From Pseudorhodobacter sp. PARRP1 (GTDB lineage: Bacteria > Pseudomonadota > Alphaproteobacteria > Rhodobacterales > Rhodobacteraceae), in NCBI GenBank assembly GCA_002256245.1, contig NKIU01000001.1, forward strand, positions 124,001 through 188,000: a DNA stretch of 64,000 bases, given 5' to 3'. Numbering within the stretch: position 1 is the stretch's first letter; every line of letters starts with the position of its first letter. Both the position numbers and the translations under genes were made by a program. Under the pieces are notes generated by a model. The model saw only the letters and a program-made list of their open reading frames with translations, had not been told where the DNA came from and did not search any database. This document shows positions 8,878-18,116 of the stretch, piece by piece.

Positions 8878-10100
8878 CACGGCAGAACCCGTTCAAGGAT
8901 CTGCGGGATTTTCTGCTTTACCTTGAAAAAGCCAGCCGTTGCATGGGGCCAGATCGCCCGATCCCAGTCACGCTGCCATTCGCACAAGACGATGCCGCGG
9001 GCCGCCAGGGCGGGCTCTGCCGCGCGCAGCCAATCGCGCAACGGGCCTTCGGGCACATAGGGTGTGACGATCTGCACCGCCTCTGCCCGCGCAGCCCAGC
9101 TTGCCAGATCACCCGGAACCCCGGCCTGCATCACGACATCCGCACCGCCCAACCGCGCGGCGGCATCGGCAAGGGCTTCGGCCTCAAACCGCACCACGGC
9201 GTCCGCCACCACACGCGGCGAGCGCAGGTGACTGGCGTGCAGCGTCGCGGTGGAGCGGATATCCAACCCCGACAGCGCAAAATCCTCGACCCGGCAGTCG
9301 TCTTCGGTGATCAGCAGCGCTGTCGGGCGGCCCGGCTCTGGCGCACGGATCGCGCGCAACGGCAGCACCGGGGGCAGGCCATCAGGTTCGCTTGCCTCAA
9401 GCCCTTGGGTCACCTCGGCCAGATCGCTAGGCCGCGGCGTGAAGCGCGCATTGGTGAAGGTGGCGATGTTCGACGCCGTTGCCGGATAGGGCTTGCCACG
9501 CGTGTGCAGCCCCGCAACCCAGCGCCAGCCCAAAGTGTTCGACGCCGGATCACCATCGAGCAGATGCCGGAAAAAGAAATCCGCCCCCACCCGCCACGGC
9601 AAGCCCAGCGTGAAAATCCAGATCGAGGCGAACCACATCCGCGCATGGTTGTGCAGATAGCCCGTGTCCACCAACTCCTCGGCCCAGGCATCAAAACACG
9701 CGATCCCGGTGCTGCCGCCTTCGGCATCCGCCACCGCGCGGCGCAAACGACGGTCGGTTCCAAGCACTGCCAGATCGGTCTCCAGCCCGTCGCGGTAGCT
9801 GGCCCAGACCTGCGGGCGACGTTCCAGCCAACCCTTGAAATAGCCGCGCCAGACCACCTCTTGCACGAACTTTTCGGCCTCCTCCGGGCCATGCGCCGCA
9901 ATCGCCGCCGCAACCACATCAGACTCGAGCACCAGCCTACGCCGTATATAGGGCGACAACACCGACACCGCCGTATGCCCGCCCGGACCATGATCGGTGT
10001 TGCGCCCGTTGGCATAGCGCCGCCCCATGCGGGGCATGAAGTTGGTCAGCTTGGTCTCGCCCGCAGCGCGGGTGGCAATCATCTCTGGCATGGCATCCAC
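8877..10100 (-). CDS. Photolyase/cryptochrome-like FAD protein with apparently permuted domains
   Basis: A 407-residue protein whose first 230 or so residues look like the helical FAD-binding domain of DNA photolyases and cryptochromes. The evidence is LSPYIRRRLVLE, VVWRGYFKGWLERRPQVW, then HNHARMWFASIWIFTL, the DPASNTLGWRW region and NIATFTNARF. In standard photolyases an alpha/beta antenna domain precedes this. Here nothing precedes it, and a Rossmann-like alpha/beta stretch with a terminal WDRAIWPHATAGFFKVKQKI follows it. Whether it repairs DNA or acts as a light sensor cannot be told. The first possible start is a GTG at 10100 with an AGG about ten bases upstream; an ATG at 10091 is an alternative. 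It lies 40 bases downstream of the ABC1-kinase gene and is coupled to the FAD oxidoreductase. Confidence 0.78.
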   Translation of the reverse strand: MDAMPEMIATRAAGETKLTNFMPRMGRRYANGRNTDHGPGGHTAVSVLSPYIRRRLVLESDVVAAAIAAHGPEEAEKFVQEVVWRGYFKGWLERRPQVWASYRDGLETDLAVLGTDRRLRRAVADAEGGSTGIACFDAWAEELVDTGYLHNHARMWFASIWIFTLGLPWRVGADFFFRHLLDGDPASNTLGWRWVAGLHTRGKPYPATASNIATFTNARFTPRPSDLAEVTQGLEASEPDGLPPVLPLRAIRAPEPGRPTALLITEDDCRVEDFALSGLDIRSTATLHASHLRSPRVVADAVVRFEAEALADAAARLGGADVVMQAGVPGDLASWAARAEAVQIVTPYVPEGPLRDWLRAAEPALAARGIVLCEWQRDWDRAIWPHATAGFFKVKQKIPQILERVLP

Positions 10101-10140
10101 TTTTCAACCTGCGGGTAAAGTGGCGCGAAAACCTAAAGTT

Positions 10141-11511
10141 TCAACGCAGATCGCCTGCGTTTGCGTGGCGATAGGCTTCGACCATCGGGCGCAGCGCGAT
10201 CTGTGCGCGCAGCTTTGCGGCCATCAGATACATGCCGCCAATCTTGCGGTGCAAGAACAGCGTCGCCGCGGGCGGCACATGCGTCAGATCACGCTCGGAC
10301 CCAATCGCAAGCCCCATGCTGCGCAAACGCTCTAACAGGTCGCTGCGGCCAAAGTCGAACGGCGTGTTTTGCCGCAACGGGGCCATGGCGGTCTCAAACA
10401 TCGACTGGATCAACGCCTGATGCGCTGGCGCGGTGTCGGGGGCAAAGTAGCCGATGCGCAGCATGGCCGCGCGCGTGGCCTCCGCCCCGCCATCCAACGC
10501 CACGCCAAGAAGATCACGAAAATCGGCCGCCAAACCGGGCGCAATCGGCTGCACCGCGCCAAAATCCAGCAACACGATGCGCCCGGTTGCAGGCTGATAG
10601 CGGTAGTTGGCAAGGTTGGGATCGGTCTGCATCGCGCCAAACACGAACAACTCGCGCAGCACCAGATCAATCAGCGCCTGCGCCACGCTGTTGCGCACAG
10701 CCTGCGGGGCATCCACCAAGGTTTCCAGCGGCACGCTTTCCACAAAGCCCATCGCCAGCACCTGCGGCGTGCACAGTGCCTCGTGCAGCGCAGGCACCAT
10801 GAACTGCGCAGACCCCGCCAGCAGCGCGCCGAAATGCGTCAGATGCCCCGCCTCGGCCAGATAATCGGCTTCGCCGTGCAGCTGGCGCTTGGCCTCGGTC
10901 AGCAGCGGGGCCACGTCCATGCCACGCGGCAGAACGCCCGGCAGACGCAACAGCGCAGCCACGTTATCGACATCGCTGTCGATGCTGGCACGCACACCGG
11001 GATACTGCACCTTGATCGCCAGATCGCGGCCATCGGGCAAAATCGCGCGATGCACCTGCCCGATCGAGGCTGCCGCAAACGGGCGCACCTCAAAGCGGGC
11101 AAAACGGCTATACCATCCCGGCCCCCACTCGGCGTTCAGCACGGTTTGCAACTGTTTGGGCGGCATATGGCGGGCATCGTCGCGCATCCGCGCCAAGATC
11201 AGCGTCAACTCATCGGGCAGCACCAGCCCGGTATCCATCGACAACATCTGCCCCAGTTTCAGCGCCGCCCCGCGCAGATGCGACAGCCCTTCCGTCAGAC
11301 GCAGCGTGTTGGCGGGGGTCAGCAAAAGCTGCGCCAGATCCGGCCGCTTGCCCTGCGCCAGCGCGCGCAATCCGCCCGCCGCAACCCCGCCCGCGATGCC
11401 AGACGCGATGCCGCCAAACCGCAGCAACCGTGTCACGCGGCCGGTCGGCACGGCAGCCCCGTTGTCATCGCTGTGTTGTGACAAAACCTGCTCCGTCAAC
11501 CGTTTGGGCAA
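10141..11511 (-). CDS. ABC1/AarF (UbiB-type) atypical kinase
   Basis: A 456-residue member of the ABC1 (ADCK/UbiB) family of protein-kinase-like proteins, usually tied to quinone or lipid metabolism. It shows the family's KxGQ motif (ALKLGQMLSMD near residue 85), the alanine-rich loop ASIGQVHRA, the lysine strand LAIKVQYPG, and the catalytic/metal region QTDPNLANYRY followed by VLLDFGAVQ. No membrane helix is evident at the C-terminus, unlike classical UbiB. First gene of the run ABC1 kinase, photolyase-like, FAD oxidoreductase. The shared strand and short gaps suggest co-expression of two flavoproteins with this kinase. Confidence 0.88.
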   Translation of the reverse strand: MPKRLTEQVLSQHSDDNGAAVPTGRVTRLLRFGGIASGIAGGVAAGGLRALAQGKRPDLAQLLLTPANTLRLTEGLSHLRGAALKLGQMLSMDTGLVLPDELTLILARMRDDARHMPPKQLQTVLNAEWGPGWYSRFARFEVRPFAAASIGQVHRAILPDGRDLAIKVQYPGVRASIDSDVDNVAALLRLPGVLPRGMDVAPLLTEAKRQLHGEADYLAEAGHLTHFGALLAGSAQFMVPALHEALCTPQVLAMGFVESVPLETLVDAPQAVRNSVAQALIDLVLRELFVFGAMQTDPNLANYRYQPATGRIVLLDFGAVQPIAPGLAADFRDLLGVALDGGAEATRAAMLRIGYFAPDTAPAHQALIQSMFETAMAPLRQNTPFDFGRSDLLERLRSMGLAIGSERDLTHVPPAATLFLHRKIGGMYLMAAKLRAQIALRPMVEAYRHANAGDLR

Positions 11512-11582
11512 AGATGGTGCAAACTGGCGCTGCGTCGAGTGTTTCCGCGCGTCTTTCTTGGCGATGCCACGCGGCCCAAAGC

Positions 11583-11609
11583 AAAATCGCCCACCTTCGG
11601 GCGGGCGAT
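11583..11609 (-). terminator. Probable terminator of the P-type ATPase gene
   Basis: ATCGCCC (11586-11592) pairs with GGGCGAT (11603-11609). Read on the minus strand, the stem is followed by TTTTGCTTT. It sits about 130 bases past the ATPase stop. Confidence 0.6.
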
Positions 11610-11734
11610 CATCACTTTATCAATGATGCAAACCAGAAATGCCCGGCTGTCCAACATGGCGCTTTACCAGCAAAAAAGCCGCCCCCAGATCTTAAACCAG
11701 CACGCCCCGGCTGGCCCATCCGGACGGCGCCATA

Positions 11735-14095
11735 TCAGCTTTCACGCTCGGGGTTAAAGCGCAGCAGGCGCAGCGCGTTCAGCGTCACCAGCACGGTGGC
11801 CCCGGTATCGGCCAGAATGGCGATCCAAAGGCCGGTCAGGCCCAACACGGTTGTGATCAGAAAAACCGCCTTCAGGCCCAGCGCGATTGTCACATTCTGC
11901 CGGATGTTGCCCATCGCGCCGCGCGCCAGCCGGATCATGGCGGCGACATCGGTCACCCGGTTGCGCAACAACGCGGCGGCAGCAGTTTCCAGCGCCACAT
12001 CTGTGCCCGACCCCATCGCCACACCGACCGTGGCGGCAGCCAAAGCGGGCGCGTCGTTGATACCGTCGCCCACCATGATCACGCCCACTTGGGCTGCCAT
12101 CGCCTTGATCTCGGTGACTTTATCTTCGGGCATCAACTCGGCCCGGTGCTCCATACCCATCAGCCGCGCAATCGCAGCCCCCGTGCGGGCGTTGTCGCCG
12201 GTCAGCATCACAGAGGTGACACCCATGGCCTTCAGTTGCCGCACGCCTTCGATGGCATCGGCGCGCGGCTCGTCGCGCATCGCGATCAGGCCCAATGCGC
12301 GTTTCTCGCGGAACACCACGACCACGGTCTTGCCGTCTTGCTCCATCGCAGCGGCTCGCTCAAGGCCAGCGGCATCCAGCGCGCCCACTTCGGCCGCATG
12401 GCGTGGCGAGGCAACCCAAGCCGCGGCACCACCGACCATCGCCTGCGCGCCTTTGCCGATCAGCGCTTTGGCATCGGTTGCGGGCAGCGCCGCCACGCCA
12501 GCATCTTCGGCACGGCGCAAGATTGCCTCGGCCAAAGGATGGCTTGACCCCGCCTCGACACCGGCGGCAACCGCCAGCATTTCGGCTTCCGTCATTGCCA
12601 GAGCGATCACATCGGTGACAGCGGGCTTGCCCACAGTCAGCGTGCCGGTCTTGTCGAACGCCACGCGCGTGGTGCGGGCAGCGGCCTCGATCACAGCCCC
12701 GCCCTTCATCAACATGCCACGACGCGCCCCCGACGACAGTGCCGAGGCGATTGAGGCCGGAACCGAGATCACCAACGCGCAGGGGCAGCCGATCAACAGC
12801 AGCGCAAGGGCGCGGTATATCCATGTGTCCCACACAGCCCCCATCGCAAGCGGCGGGATGATGGCGACCAGCACCGCAAGCCCGACAATTGCGGGCATGT
12901 AGATGCGTGAAAAGCGGTCGATGAAGCGCTCGGTCGGGGCGCGCGCGGTTTCGGCCTCTTCGACCAAAGCGATGATGCGCGCGATGGTGTTGTCCTCGGC
13001 AGACTTCGACACCGTGATCCGCAAGGCGGCTTCGGCGTTGATCGAGCCTGCAAATACCGCATCGCCGGGCCCCTTGGTCTTGGGCATAGACTCGCCGGTG
13101 ACCGGGCTTTCATCGACACCGGAGGTGCCTTCGGCAATCTCGCCATCTGCCGGAATACGCTCACCGGGGCGCACCAACACGCGCTGACCAATTTCCAGAC
13201 TGGCGGCATCGACTTCGCGGGTGGTGCCGTTTTCTTCAAGGAGTGCGGTTTTGGGCACCAGATCGGCCAAAGCCCGGATCGAGGCCCGCGCTTTGTCGGC
13301 GGCCACCCCTTCCAACACCTCACCAACGGCAAACAAGAACACCACAAGCGCGGCTTCTTCGGCGGCACCAATGAACAGCGCGCCGATGGCGGCGATGGTC
13401 ATCAGGGCTTCGATGGTAAACGGAATACCCGCGCGCAAGGCATTGAAAGCCCGCACCGCAACCGGGGCCACGCCGATCACACAAGCGGCGAAAAACGCAT
13501 AATAGGCAAGACTTTCGGACGCGAACAGCTTGACCGCCCAAGCGGATGCCAGCAACAGCCCAGTGCCAACCACCAGCTTGCCCTTGGCGGTCTGAAACCA
13601 GCGCTTGCCGCGATCTTTCGGGTCGATCGCATGGCTGTGACCGGGGCCACCATGGCCAACATCCTGATCGCGCGCTGTGGCCGGGTTCACACCCGCAGCG
13701 TTTGATTTGTGATCATGGCCCGCGTGGTCGTGCCCTGCATGATCGTGCCCTGCATGATCGTGTTTGTCGGGGTCGTGTTTGTCGGGGTCGTGCCCCGCGT
13801 CATCATCGGTGTCGGCGGCACCCGCGACTGGCAGCACAAACGCCTTTTTACGCTCCACCGGCGCGCCCTTCGGCGCAATGCCAAATCCCAACGTCTTCAC
13901 GGTCGCCTCGACCGCAGCCCGCGTGGTCTGACGCACGTCCAGCGATAACGTCAGCCGTTCCGACATCACGCCGACCTGCACATCCGCTACCCCCGGCAGT
14001 CTGCCTAAAGCCGTGGTGATCTTGGTGGCACAACTGGCACAATCCATGCCAGTTACCGTCCAGTCACAGCGTTCGCTGGTGTCGTTCGCGCTCAT
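11735..14095 (-). CDS. Zn/Cd/Pb-type P1B ATPase (ZntA-like exporter)
   Basis: Heavy-metal efflux pump of about 786 residues in the inner membrane. An N-terminal metal-binding domain carries GMDCASC, followed by a long His/Asp-rich linker with repeated DHAGH units, probably a zinc buffer. The core has the TGES actuator motif, the transmembrane CPC (GCPCALVIS), DKTGTL for phosphorylation and GDGINDAPALA. The last helix reads LADTGATVLVTLNALRLL, whose aspartate is the mark of the Zn/Cd/Pb (P1B-2) group. The ATG at 14095 has a GGAAAGGG site and is preferred to a GTG at 14110. It is divergent from a MerR regulator, with the expected 19-bp-spacer promoter between them. Confidence 0.93.
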   Translation of the reverse strand: MSANDTSERCDWTVTGMDCASCATKITTALGRLPGVADVQVGVMSERLTLSLDVRQTTRAAVEATVKTLGFGIAPKGAPVERKKAFVLPVAGAADTDDDAGHDPDKHDPDKHDHAGHDHAGHDHAGHDHKSNAAGVNPATARDQDVGHGGPGHSHAIDPKDRGKRWFQTAKGKLVVGTGLLLASAWAVKLFASESLAYYAFFAACVIGVAPVAVRAFNALRAGIPFTIEALMTIAAIGALFIGAAEEAALVVFLFAVGEVLEGVAADKARASIRALADLVPKTALLEENGTTREVDAASLEIGQRVLVRPGERIPADGEIAEGTSGVDESPVTGESMPKTKGPGDAVFAGSINAEAALRITVSKSAEDNTIARIIALVEEAETARAPTERFIDRFSRIYMPAIVGLAVLVAIIPPLAMGAVWDTWIYRALALLLIGCPCALVISVPASIASALSSGARRGMLMKGGAVIEAAARTTRVAFDKTGTLTVGKPAVTDVIALAMTEAEMLAVAAGVEAGSSHPLAEAILRRAEDAGVAALPATDAKALIGKGAQAMVGGAAAWVASPRHAAEVGALDAAGLERAAAMEQDGKTVVVVFREKRALGLIAMRDEPRADAIEGVRQLKAMGVTSVMLTGDNARTGAAIARLMGMEHRAELMPEDKVTEIKAMAAQVGVIMVGDGINDAPALAAATVGVAMGSGTDVALETAAAALLRNRVTDVAAMIRLARGAMGNIRQNVTIALGLKAVFLITTVLGLTGLWIAILADTGATVLVTLNALRLLRFNPERES

Positions 14096-14148
14096 GGCAG
14101 CCCTTTCCACCGTCCCTTGGGGTCGGCACTTGTCTTCACTGAGTCGCA

Positions 14149-14179
14149 GATATAATCTCTCTAGTAACTAGAGGTTCAA
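14149..14179 (-). promoter_or_regulatory. MerR-type promoter/operator for the metal ATPase
   Basis: On the minus strand a -35 TTGAAC (14179-14174) and a -10 TATATC (14154-14149) are separated by 19 bases, the overlong spacer used by MerR-family activators. The spacer holds a perfect dyad CTCTAG-TTA-CTAGAG (14159-14173). It closely resembles operators I recall for Pb/Cd/Zn-responsive MerR proteins. The regulator's own gene begins 11 bases to the right. Confidence 0.85.
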
Positions 14180-14189
14180 GGGGTATCTC

Positions 14190-14630
14190 ATGCTGACCAT
14201 CGGAAAACTCAGTGACGCCGCCGGGGTTAAGGTGCCGACGATCCGCTACTATGAACAAATCGGATTGCTGCCAGCGGCCGAACGCTCCACCGGCAATCAG
14301 CGGCTGTATGGCGCGGCTGTCCGCGATCGGTTGGCCTTCATCCGCCACGCCCGCGATCTTGGCTTTCCCTTGGAAGCGATCCGCGATCTGCTCAGCCTGT
14401 CGGACAATCCCGCGCAATCCTGCGCTGCCGCTGACCGCATTGCGCAGTCGCAACTTCTGGCGGTAGAGGGTCGGATTGCGCGGCTTATGGCGCTGAAATC
14501 AGAGCTGGAACGCATGGTTGCCCAGTGCGCGGGTGGCAGCATCGCCGATTGCCGGGTGATTGAATGTTTGGGCAATCACGCCCATTGCACCACCGATCAT
14601 GGCCGGGAATTGGCCGAAGTGTCCGAGTGA
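14190..14630 (+). CDS. MerR-family metal-responsive regulator (ZntR/CadR/PbrR type)
   Basis: A 146-residue activator with the MerR N-terminal winged helix (LTIGKLSDAAGVKVPTIRYYEQIGLLPA) and a dimerisation helix. The candidate metal-binding cysteines are Cys78 at the start of the helix, Cys113, and a C-terminal cluster (Cys121, Cys126, Cys133 with nearby histidines). That pattern fits Zn/Cd/Pb sensors better than mercury or copper sensors. It reads away from the P-type ATPase gene and should twist the 19-bp-spacer promoter to switch it on. The exact metal is not decidable from sequence. Confidence 0.9.
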   Translation: MLTIGKLSDAAGVKVPTIRYYEQIGLLPAAERSTGNQRLYGAAVRDRLAFIRHARDLGFPLEAIRDLLSLSDNPAQSCAAADRIAQSQLLAVEGRIARLMALKSELERMVAQCAGGSIADCRVIECLGNHAHCTTDHGRELAEVSE

Positions 14631-14746
14631 CCGCGGCCAAACCTTGGCTGATGCCAGACCGCCGCGGCGCTGAATTCCCAGCGCAACACGGCCCAAGCGC
14701 GCGGCCGGGATTCCGGCGCGTCAGGGTCATTTGCAGTTCTTCAGGA

Positions 14747-15439
14747 TCAGTCATTGTCAGTCGTGGCGCTGCCCGCACCACTTCGCGAGGCGTTCGTTGC
14801 GGGAACAGTCGTTTTAAGGGCAATGGCGCCAAGCCCGTTCATGGTTGACGCCAGAATAGACGGAAGGCGGGTTGGTTCGGCCAACAATGCCCCCGCGCTA
14901 ACGGTCGATGCAGTTGTGATCTTCATGGCCAGCACATTTTGCCCGATCCAGCCACATGCGGCCTGCCTGTTGAAAAGACCGTCGGGCGTGATCACCTGAC
15001 GCCCGCCCTGCCAGTCAAGCGTCAGCGTTCTTTGACTAAGTTGCGCCGCGCGAACAAGGAACGGCAGCAGCAAAAGCGGAGCGTCCACCGGATCAAGCAG
15101 CGTTACCTGATTGAACGGGCCGCCTTCAATCGCCGCCCGGTCGCTCAGGGCGACACCAAGCTGGATCGGGCACAAAGGACTGTCGTCCAGGCTTTGCCAA
15201 TGCCCCGGCACGGCTTTCGGCGTGCCTGCGATTGCGGATCGTGGCATTTTCCGGGTCAGCATCGCCAGAAGGGCCGAGGCTCCATCCATCCCCTGTGCGG
15301 CAAGCCAGCCTGTGGCGAAACCCACTTCCTCGGCCAGCCCCCAACTGAAGCCCGCCCCCCGTGCGGCCTTCATGCACAAACTTTCGGTCTCGTTGCGCGA
15401 CAGGGTCACCCGGTCATGGCCGTGATGTGTATCGGTCAT
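14747..15439 (-). CDS. DUF3726 family protein
   Basis: A 230-residue cytoplasmic protein matching DUF3726 as I recall it: LSRNETESLCMKAARGAGFSWG near the N-terminus and a later GxVTLLDPVDAPLLLLPF-type core. Function unknown. The frame is open further upstream, but the ATG at 15439 lies 12 bases after the stop of the 554-residue gene and gives the family-typical start. It is the last gene of the minus-strand operon that begins with the quaternary-amine transporter, suggesting a helper role in that pathway. Confidence 0.7.
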   Translation of the reverse strand: MTDTHHGHDRVTLSRNETESLCMKAARGAGFSWGLAEEVGFATGWLAAQGMDGASALLAMLTRKMPRSAIAGTPKAVPGHWQSLDDSPLCPIQLGVALSDRAAIEGGPFNQVTLLDPVDAPLLLLPFLVRAAQLSQRTLTLDWQGGRQVITPDGLFNRQAACGWIGQNVLAMKITTASTVSAGALLAEPTRLPSILASTMNGLGAIALKTTVPATNASRSGAGSATTDND

Positions 15440-15450
15440 TTGACGGGTGC

Positions 15451-17115
15451 CTATGGTGTGGCCAAGTCGTCGGGAAAGGCTTCGCCCTTGTAAAGGCTGA
15501 TACGCACCCATTTATCAGACCGCGGATCAAAGTGGCTGGCACCAAAGAACGCCAGCTTGCAGCGCAGAATATCTATTGGCAGCATGTCGGCGGCCAAAAG
15601 ATTGTCCTGTATCTCGGCATAGGGGTGGCGGGCGGATTGCTGCACGCGCCGCGCCATCAGTCGGTGTTCGGGATGGGCCAGCAAAAAGGCGGCCAAAGTG
15701 TCTTCACCCGGCCAGTCGGCCAGATCGCTGGCCAGTTCGGCTGCCAATCGGCCAATGCCCAGCGGCTGCTCAAGTGCGGCACCCTCATCGACAAACCGTT
15801 CGCCAAGACGAGGCTCCAGTTTTTCTTCGGACACATACCAGAACCGGGCGAGGTCTGCGGGCGCGGTGTAGTCTCGGCCCAAGGCCCAGCCATAGCGTGC
15901 CTGCAAATCGGCCCGGAAATCGGCCACCCTGATGCTGCCGTTGATCGCGAAGGCCGCCGCTTCATCGGTGCTCATCGTCTCGGCCAGATCATCAATCAAC
16001 GCGCCGTGGGGCTCCAACATCATGGCCAACAAAGCTTCCTGCCCTTCCAGCGTCAGATTGGCCTCGCCCCAAAGCCACAGAGTGTTCCATGGCCGCTCAC
16101 CGGTAGGAAACCGCTTTAGTGCGGCTTCGATCAGGGTCAGGTCGCGGCGCAGATCAACCAGCTTTGCTTGTTGCACCGGATGCGCCGATGCCCAAGTCCG
16201 GGCGTTGTCCTGCGCAGCCGCAAGGGCCGCGCGCAGCCCAGCTACGGAAGCCGGGGCTGCGCATTCCTGTGCGCGCACGCGGGCCAAAGCCTCCTCGCGC
16301 GCCTGCATCCAGTTGTTCAGCAAAACCGGATGGCGCACCAGAAACGGCGCCATGCCAAGCCCGGTCGAGTTGCCGACGCCAAGCCTTTTGCGCAAGTTTT
16401 TGTCCAGCCGCATGGCTGCATCGCCACCTTTCGCCCTTGCGATATGTTCCGCCAGATCAACGGTAAACGCACGGGTCAGCCAGACCGACAGCATTTCGGC
16501 CCGAAACGGCCCGGCAAGTTCCGGGCGATCAGCGATCATGGCGCGGTCGGCGGCACCGAACTTGCCAGACCCATAAACCGCCGTTGTGCGCATCAGATAT
16601 CCCACCGCCTCGATCTCGGCCAGATCGGGCTGCTGGCCGATCGACAGCCGCTCGACCACATGCCCGAACAAGCGAACCGACCGGTTGGCGCGGCTCAGTG
16701 CAAGCTCTTTGACCGAGACGCGCCCGGCCTCTTGCAGGGGCACGTTGGCGGCAAGACGGTCAAGATCGTCGGCATCGGGCGTGCCATCAAACAGCGCGAA
16801 TGTCGCATCCCAAGCGGTCGCAATAACCCGGTCTGATCGCAAGTGATCGGGCAGATCATGCGCAAAAGCCACAAGGCTATAGGTGCGCTCTGGCCCGATG
16901 GCGCGGTAAACCGCGCGGCCAACGCCCTTGGCATCCATTTGCCAGACCGGGCGGTCAAACCGCCAGCCTTCGGCAACCATCCGGCGCAAGACCACGCGCA
17001 AGAAAGACAGCCTTGTGGGATGCGCGCTGCCCATACGGGCCAACCGCATCACCTGCGCGGGCGGGCGGCGAAAGGCGGAAATGTCCACAGCTTCGGGTTG
17101 CGCAAGCCCATTCAT
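15451..17115 (-). CDS. Unrecognised 554-residue protein of the transporter/dipeptidase operon
   Basis: I do not recognise this family. The protein is soluble-looking, mostly helical and rich in Ala, Leu and Arg, with no signal peptide, membrane segment or nucleotide-binding loop that I can see. Conserved-looking patches include TAVYGSGKFGAADR near residue 180, a GNSTGLGMAPFLVRHP stretch near 245, and a C-terminal KLAFFGASHFDPRSDKWVRI. Its start overlaps the M19 dipeptidase stop by four bases and it is followed after 12 bases by DUF3726, so it is translationally coupled to its neighbours. The invariant-looking histidine and aspartate patches could mark an enzyme, but that is speculation. Confidence 0.6.
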   Translation of the reverse strand: MNGLAQPEAVDISAFRRPPAQVMRLARMGSAHPTRLSFLRVVLRRMVAEGWRFDRPVWQMDAKGVGRAVYRAIGPERTYSLVAFAHDLPDHLRSDRVIATAWDATFALFDGTPDADDLDRLAANVPLQEAGRVSVKELALSRANRSVRLFGHVVERLSIGQQPDLAEIEAVGYLMRTTAVYGSGKFGAADRAMIADRPELAGPFRAEMLSVWLTRAFTVDLAEHIARAKGGDAAMRLDKNLRKRLGVGNSTGLGMAPFLVRHPVLLNNWMQAREEALARVRAQECAAPASVAGLRAALAAAQDNARTWASAHPVQQAKLVDLRRDLTLIEAALKRFPTGERPWNTLWLWGEANLTLEGQEALLAMMLEPHGALIDDLAETMSTDEAAAFAINGSIRVADFRADLQARYGWALGRDYTAPADLARFWYVSEEKLEPRLGERFVDEGAALEQPLGIGRLAAELASDLADWPGEDTLAAFLLAHPEHRLMARRVQQSARHPYAEIQDNLLAADMLPIDILRCKLAFFGASHFDPRSDKWVRISLYKGEAFPDDLATP

Positions 17116-18116
17116 TCGGCGGCCCTTTCCTGTTTCATCGTTCCAGAGGTAAAGCTGCGGGAAAAGAAGTCGAGCCAGTTGCCACCCATGATCGCCGCCA
17201 CCTCCGACCCCGACATGCCAACATCGCGCAGGCCAGACTCGATGGCGCCGAAATGGCAGTTATCCTTGAACCAATGCGGCATGGCCGGAAAACCCGGGGC
17301 CTCGGCGCTGCCCTCGCCAAAATCAACAGCCTTGGTCCAGCGCCCCGAGCGCATCCATTCCACCACGGAATCGGGTTGGTCCTGACACAGATCAGACCCA
17401 ATCGCCAAAGCGCCAATGCCGACAAGGTCCGCCGTGCGGGCGATCATCTGGCAGAACTCTGGCGCGGTGCAGTCCGAGCCGCCCTTCAGATGATGCGGAT
17501 ACAGCGAAAAGCCAAGGATGCCACCGCTTGCCGAAAGCGCCCGCAGAACCTTGTCCGACTTGTTTCGCAATGCCGGATGCCAGGTGGCTGGGTTCGCGTG
17601 GGTGATGGCAATGGGCCGTGTGGAATGGGCGATGGCGTCAAGCGTGGATCTTTCGCCGGAATGGCTCATATCGACCACCAGCCCAACGCGGTTCATCTCG
17701 GCGACCACGGCGCGGCCCATGCGGGTCAGCCCTGAATCCTCCGCCTCATAACAGCCGGTCGCCAGCAGCGACTGGTTGTTGTAGGTTAGTTGCATGAAGC
17801 GCAAACCAAGGGTGTGCAGCACTTCAACCAAGCCGATATCATCTTCCATGCAACTTGGGTTCTGCGCGCCAAAAAAGATCGCCGTGCGCCCGGTGGCGCG
17901 GGCGACTTTTACGTCCTCAGCGCTGCGGCCCTGAAAGATCAGGTTCGGAAAACGCTCAAACCAGCGGTTCCAGGCCTCGATATTCAGCACGGTTTCGCGG
18001 AAGGTTTCGTGGTAGGTGATCGTGACATGCACCGCATCCACCCCGCCTTGGCGCAACTGGCGGAAGATCTTTTCCGACCAATTGGCGTATTGAAGGCCGT
18101 CAATTCTGGGGATCAT
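17112..18116 (-). CDS. Peptidase M19 (membrane dipeptidase) family protein, atypical metal site
   Basis: A 334-residue TIM-barrel protein of the M19/renal dipeptidase family. Later family landmarks are present: VDMSHSGERSTLDAI, ITHANPATWHP, and a barrel-end IGSDL. The usual N-terminal HxD zinc motif is replaced by IDGLQYANW, so one metal site is probably altered. Homologues of this type, as I recall, sit in glycine betaine/dimethylglycine catabolic regions of pseudomonads. Here the gene overlaps the aldehyde dehydrogenase upstream and the 554-residue gene downstream (four bases each). A role in quaternary amine breakdown rather than peptide hydrolysis is an inference from context. Confidence 0.8.
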   Translation of the reverse strand: MIPRIDGLQYANWSEKIFRQLRQGGVDAVHVTITYHETFRETVLNIEAWNRWFERFPNLIFQGRSAEDVKVARATGRTAIFFGAQNPSCMEDDIGLVEVLHTLGLRFMQLTYNNQSLLATGCYEAEDSGLTRMGRAVVAEMNRVGLVVDMSHSGERSTLDAIAHSTRPIAITHANPATWHPALRNKSDKVLRALSASGGILGFSLYPHHLKGGSDCTAPEFCQMIARTADLVGIGALAIGSDLCQDQPDSVVEWMRSGRWTKAVDFGEGSAEAPGFPAMPHWFKDNCHFGAIESGLRDVGMSGSEVAAIMGGNWLDFFSRSFTSGTMKQERAAE

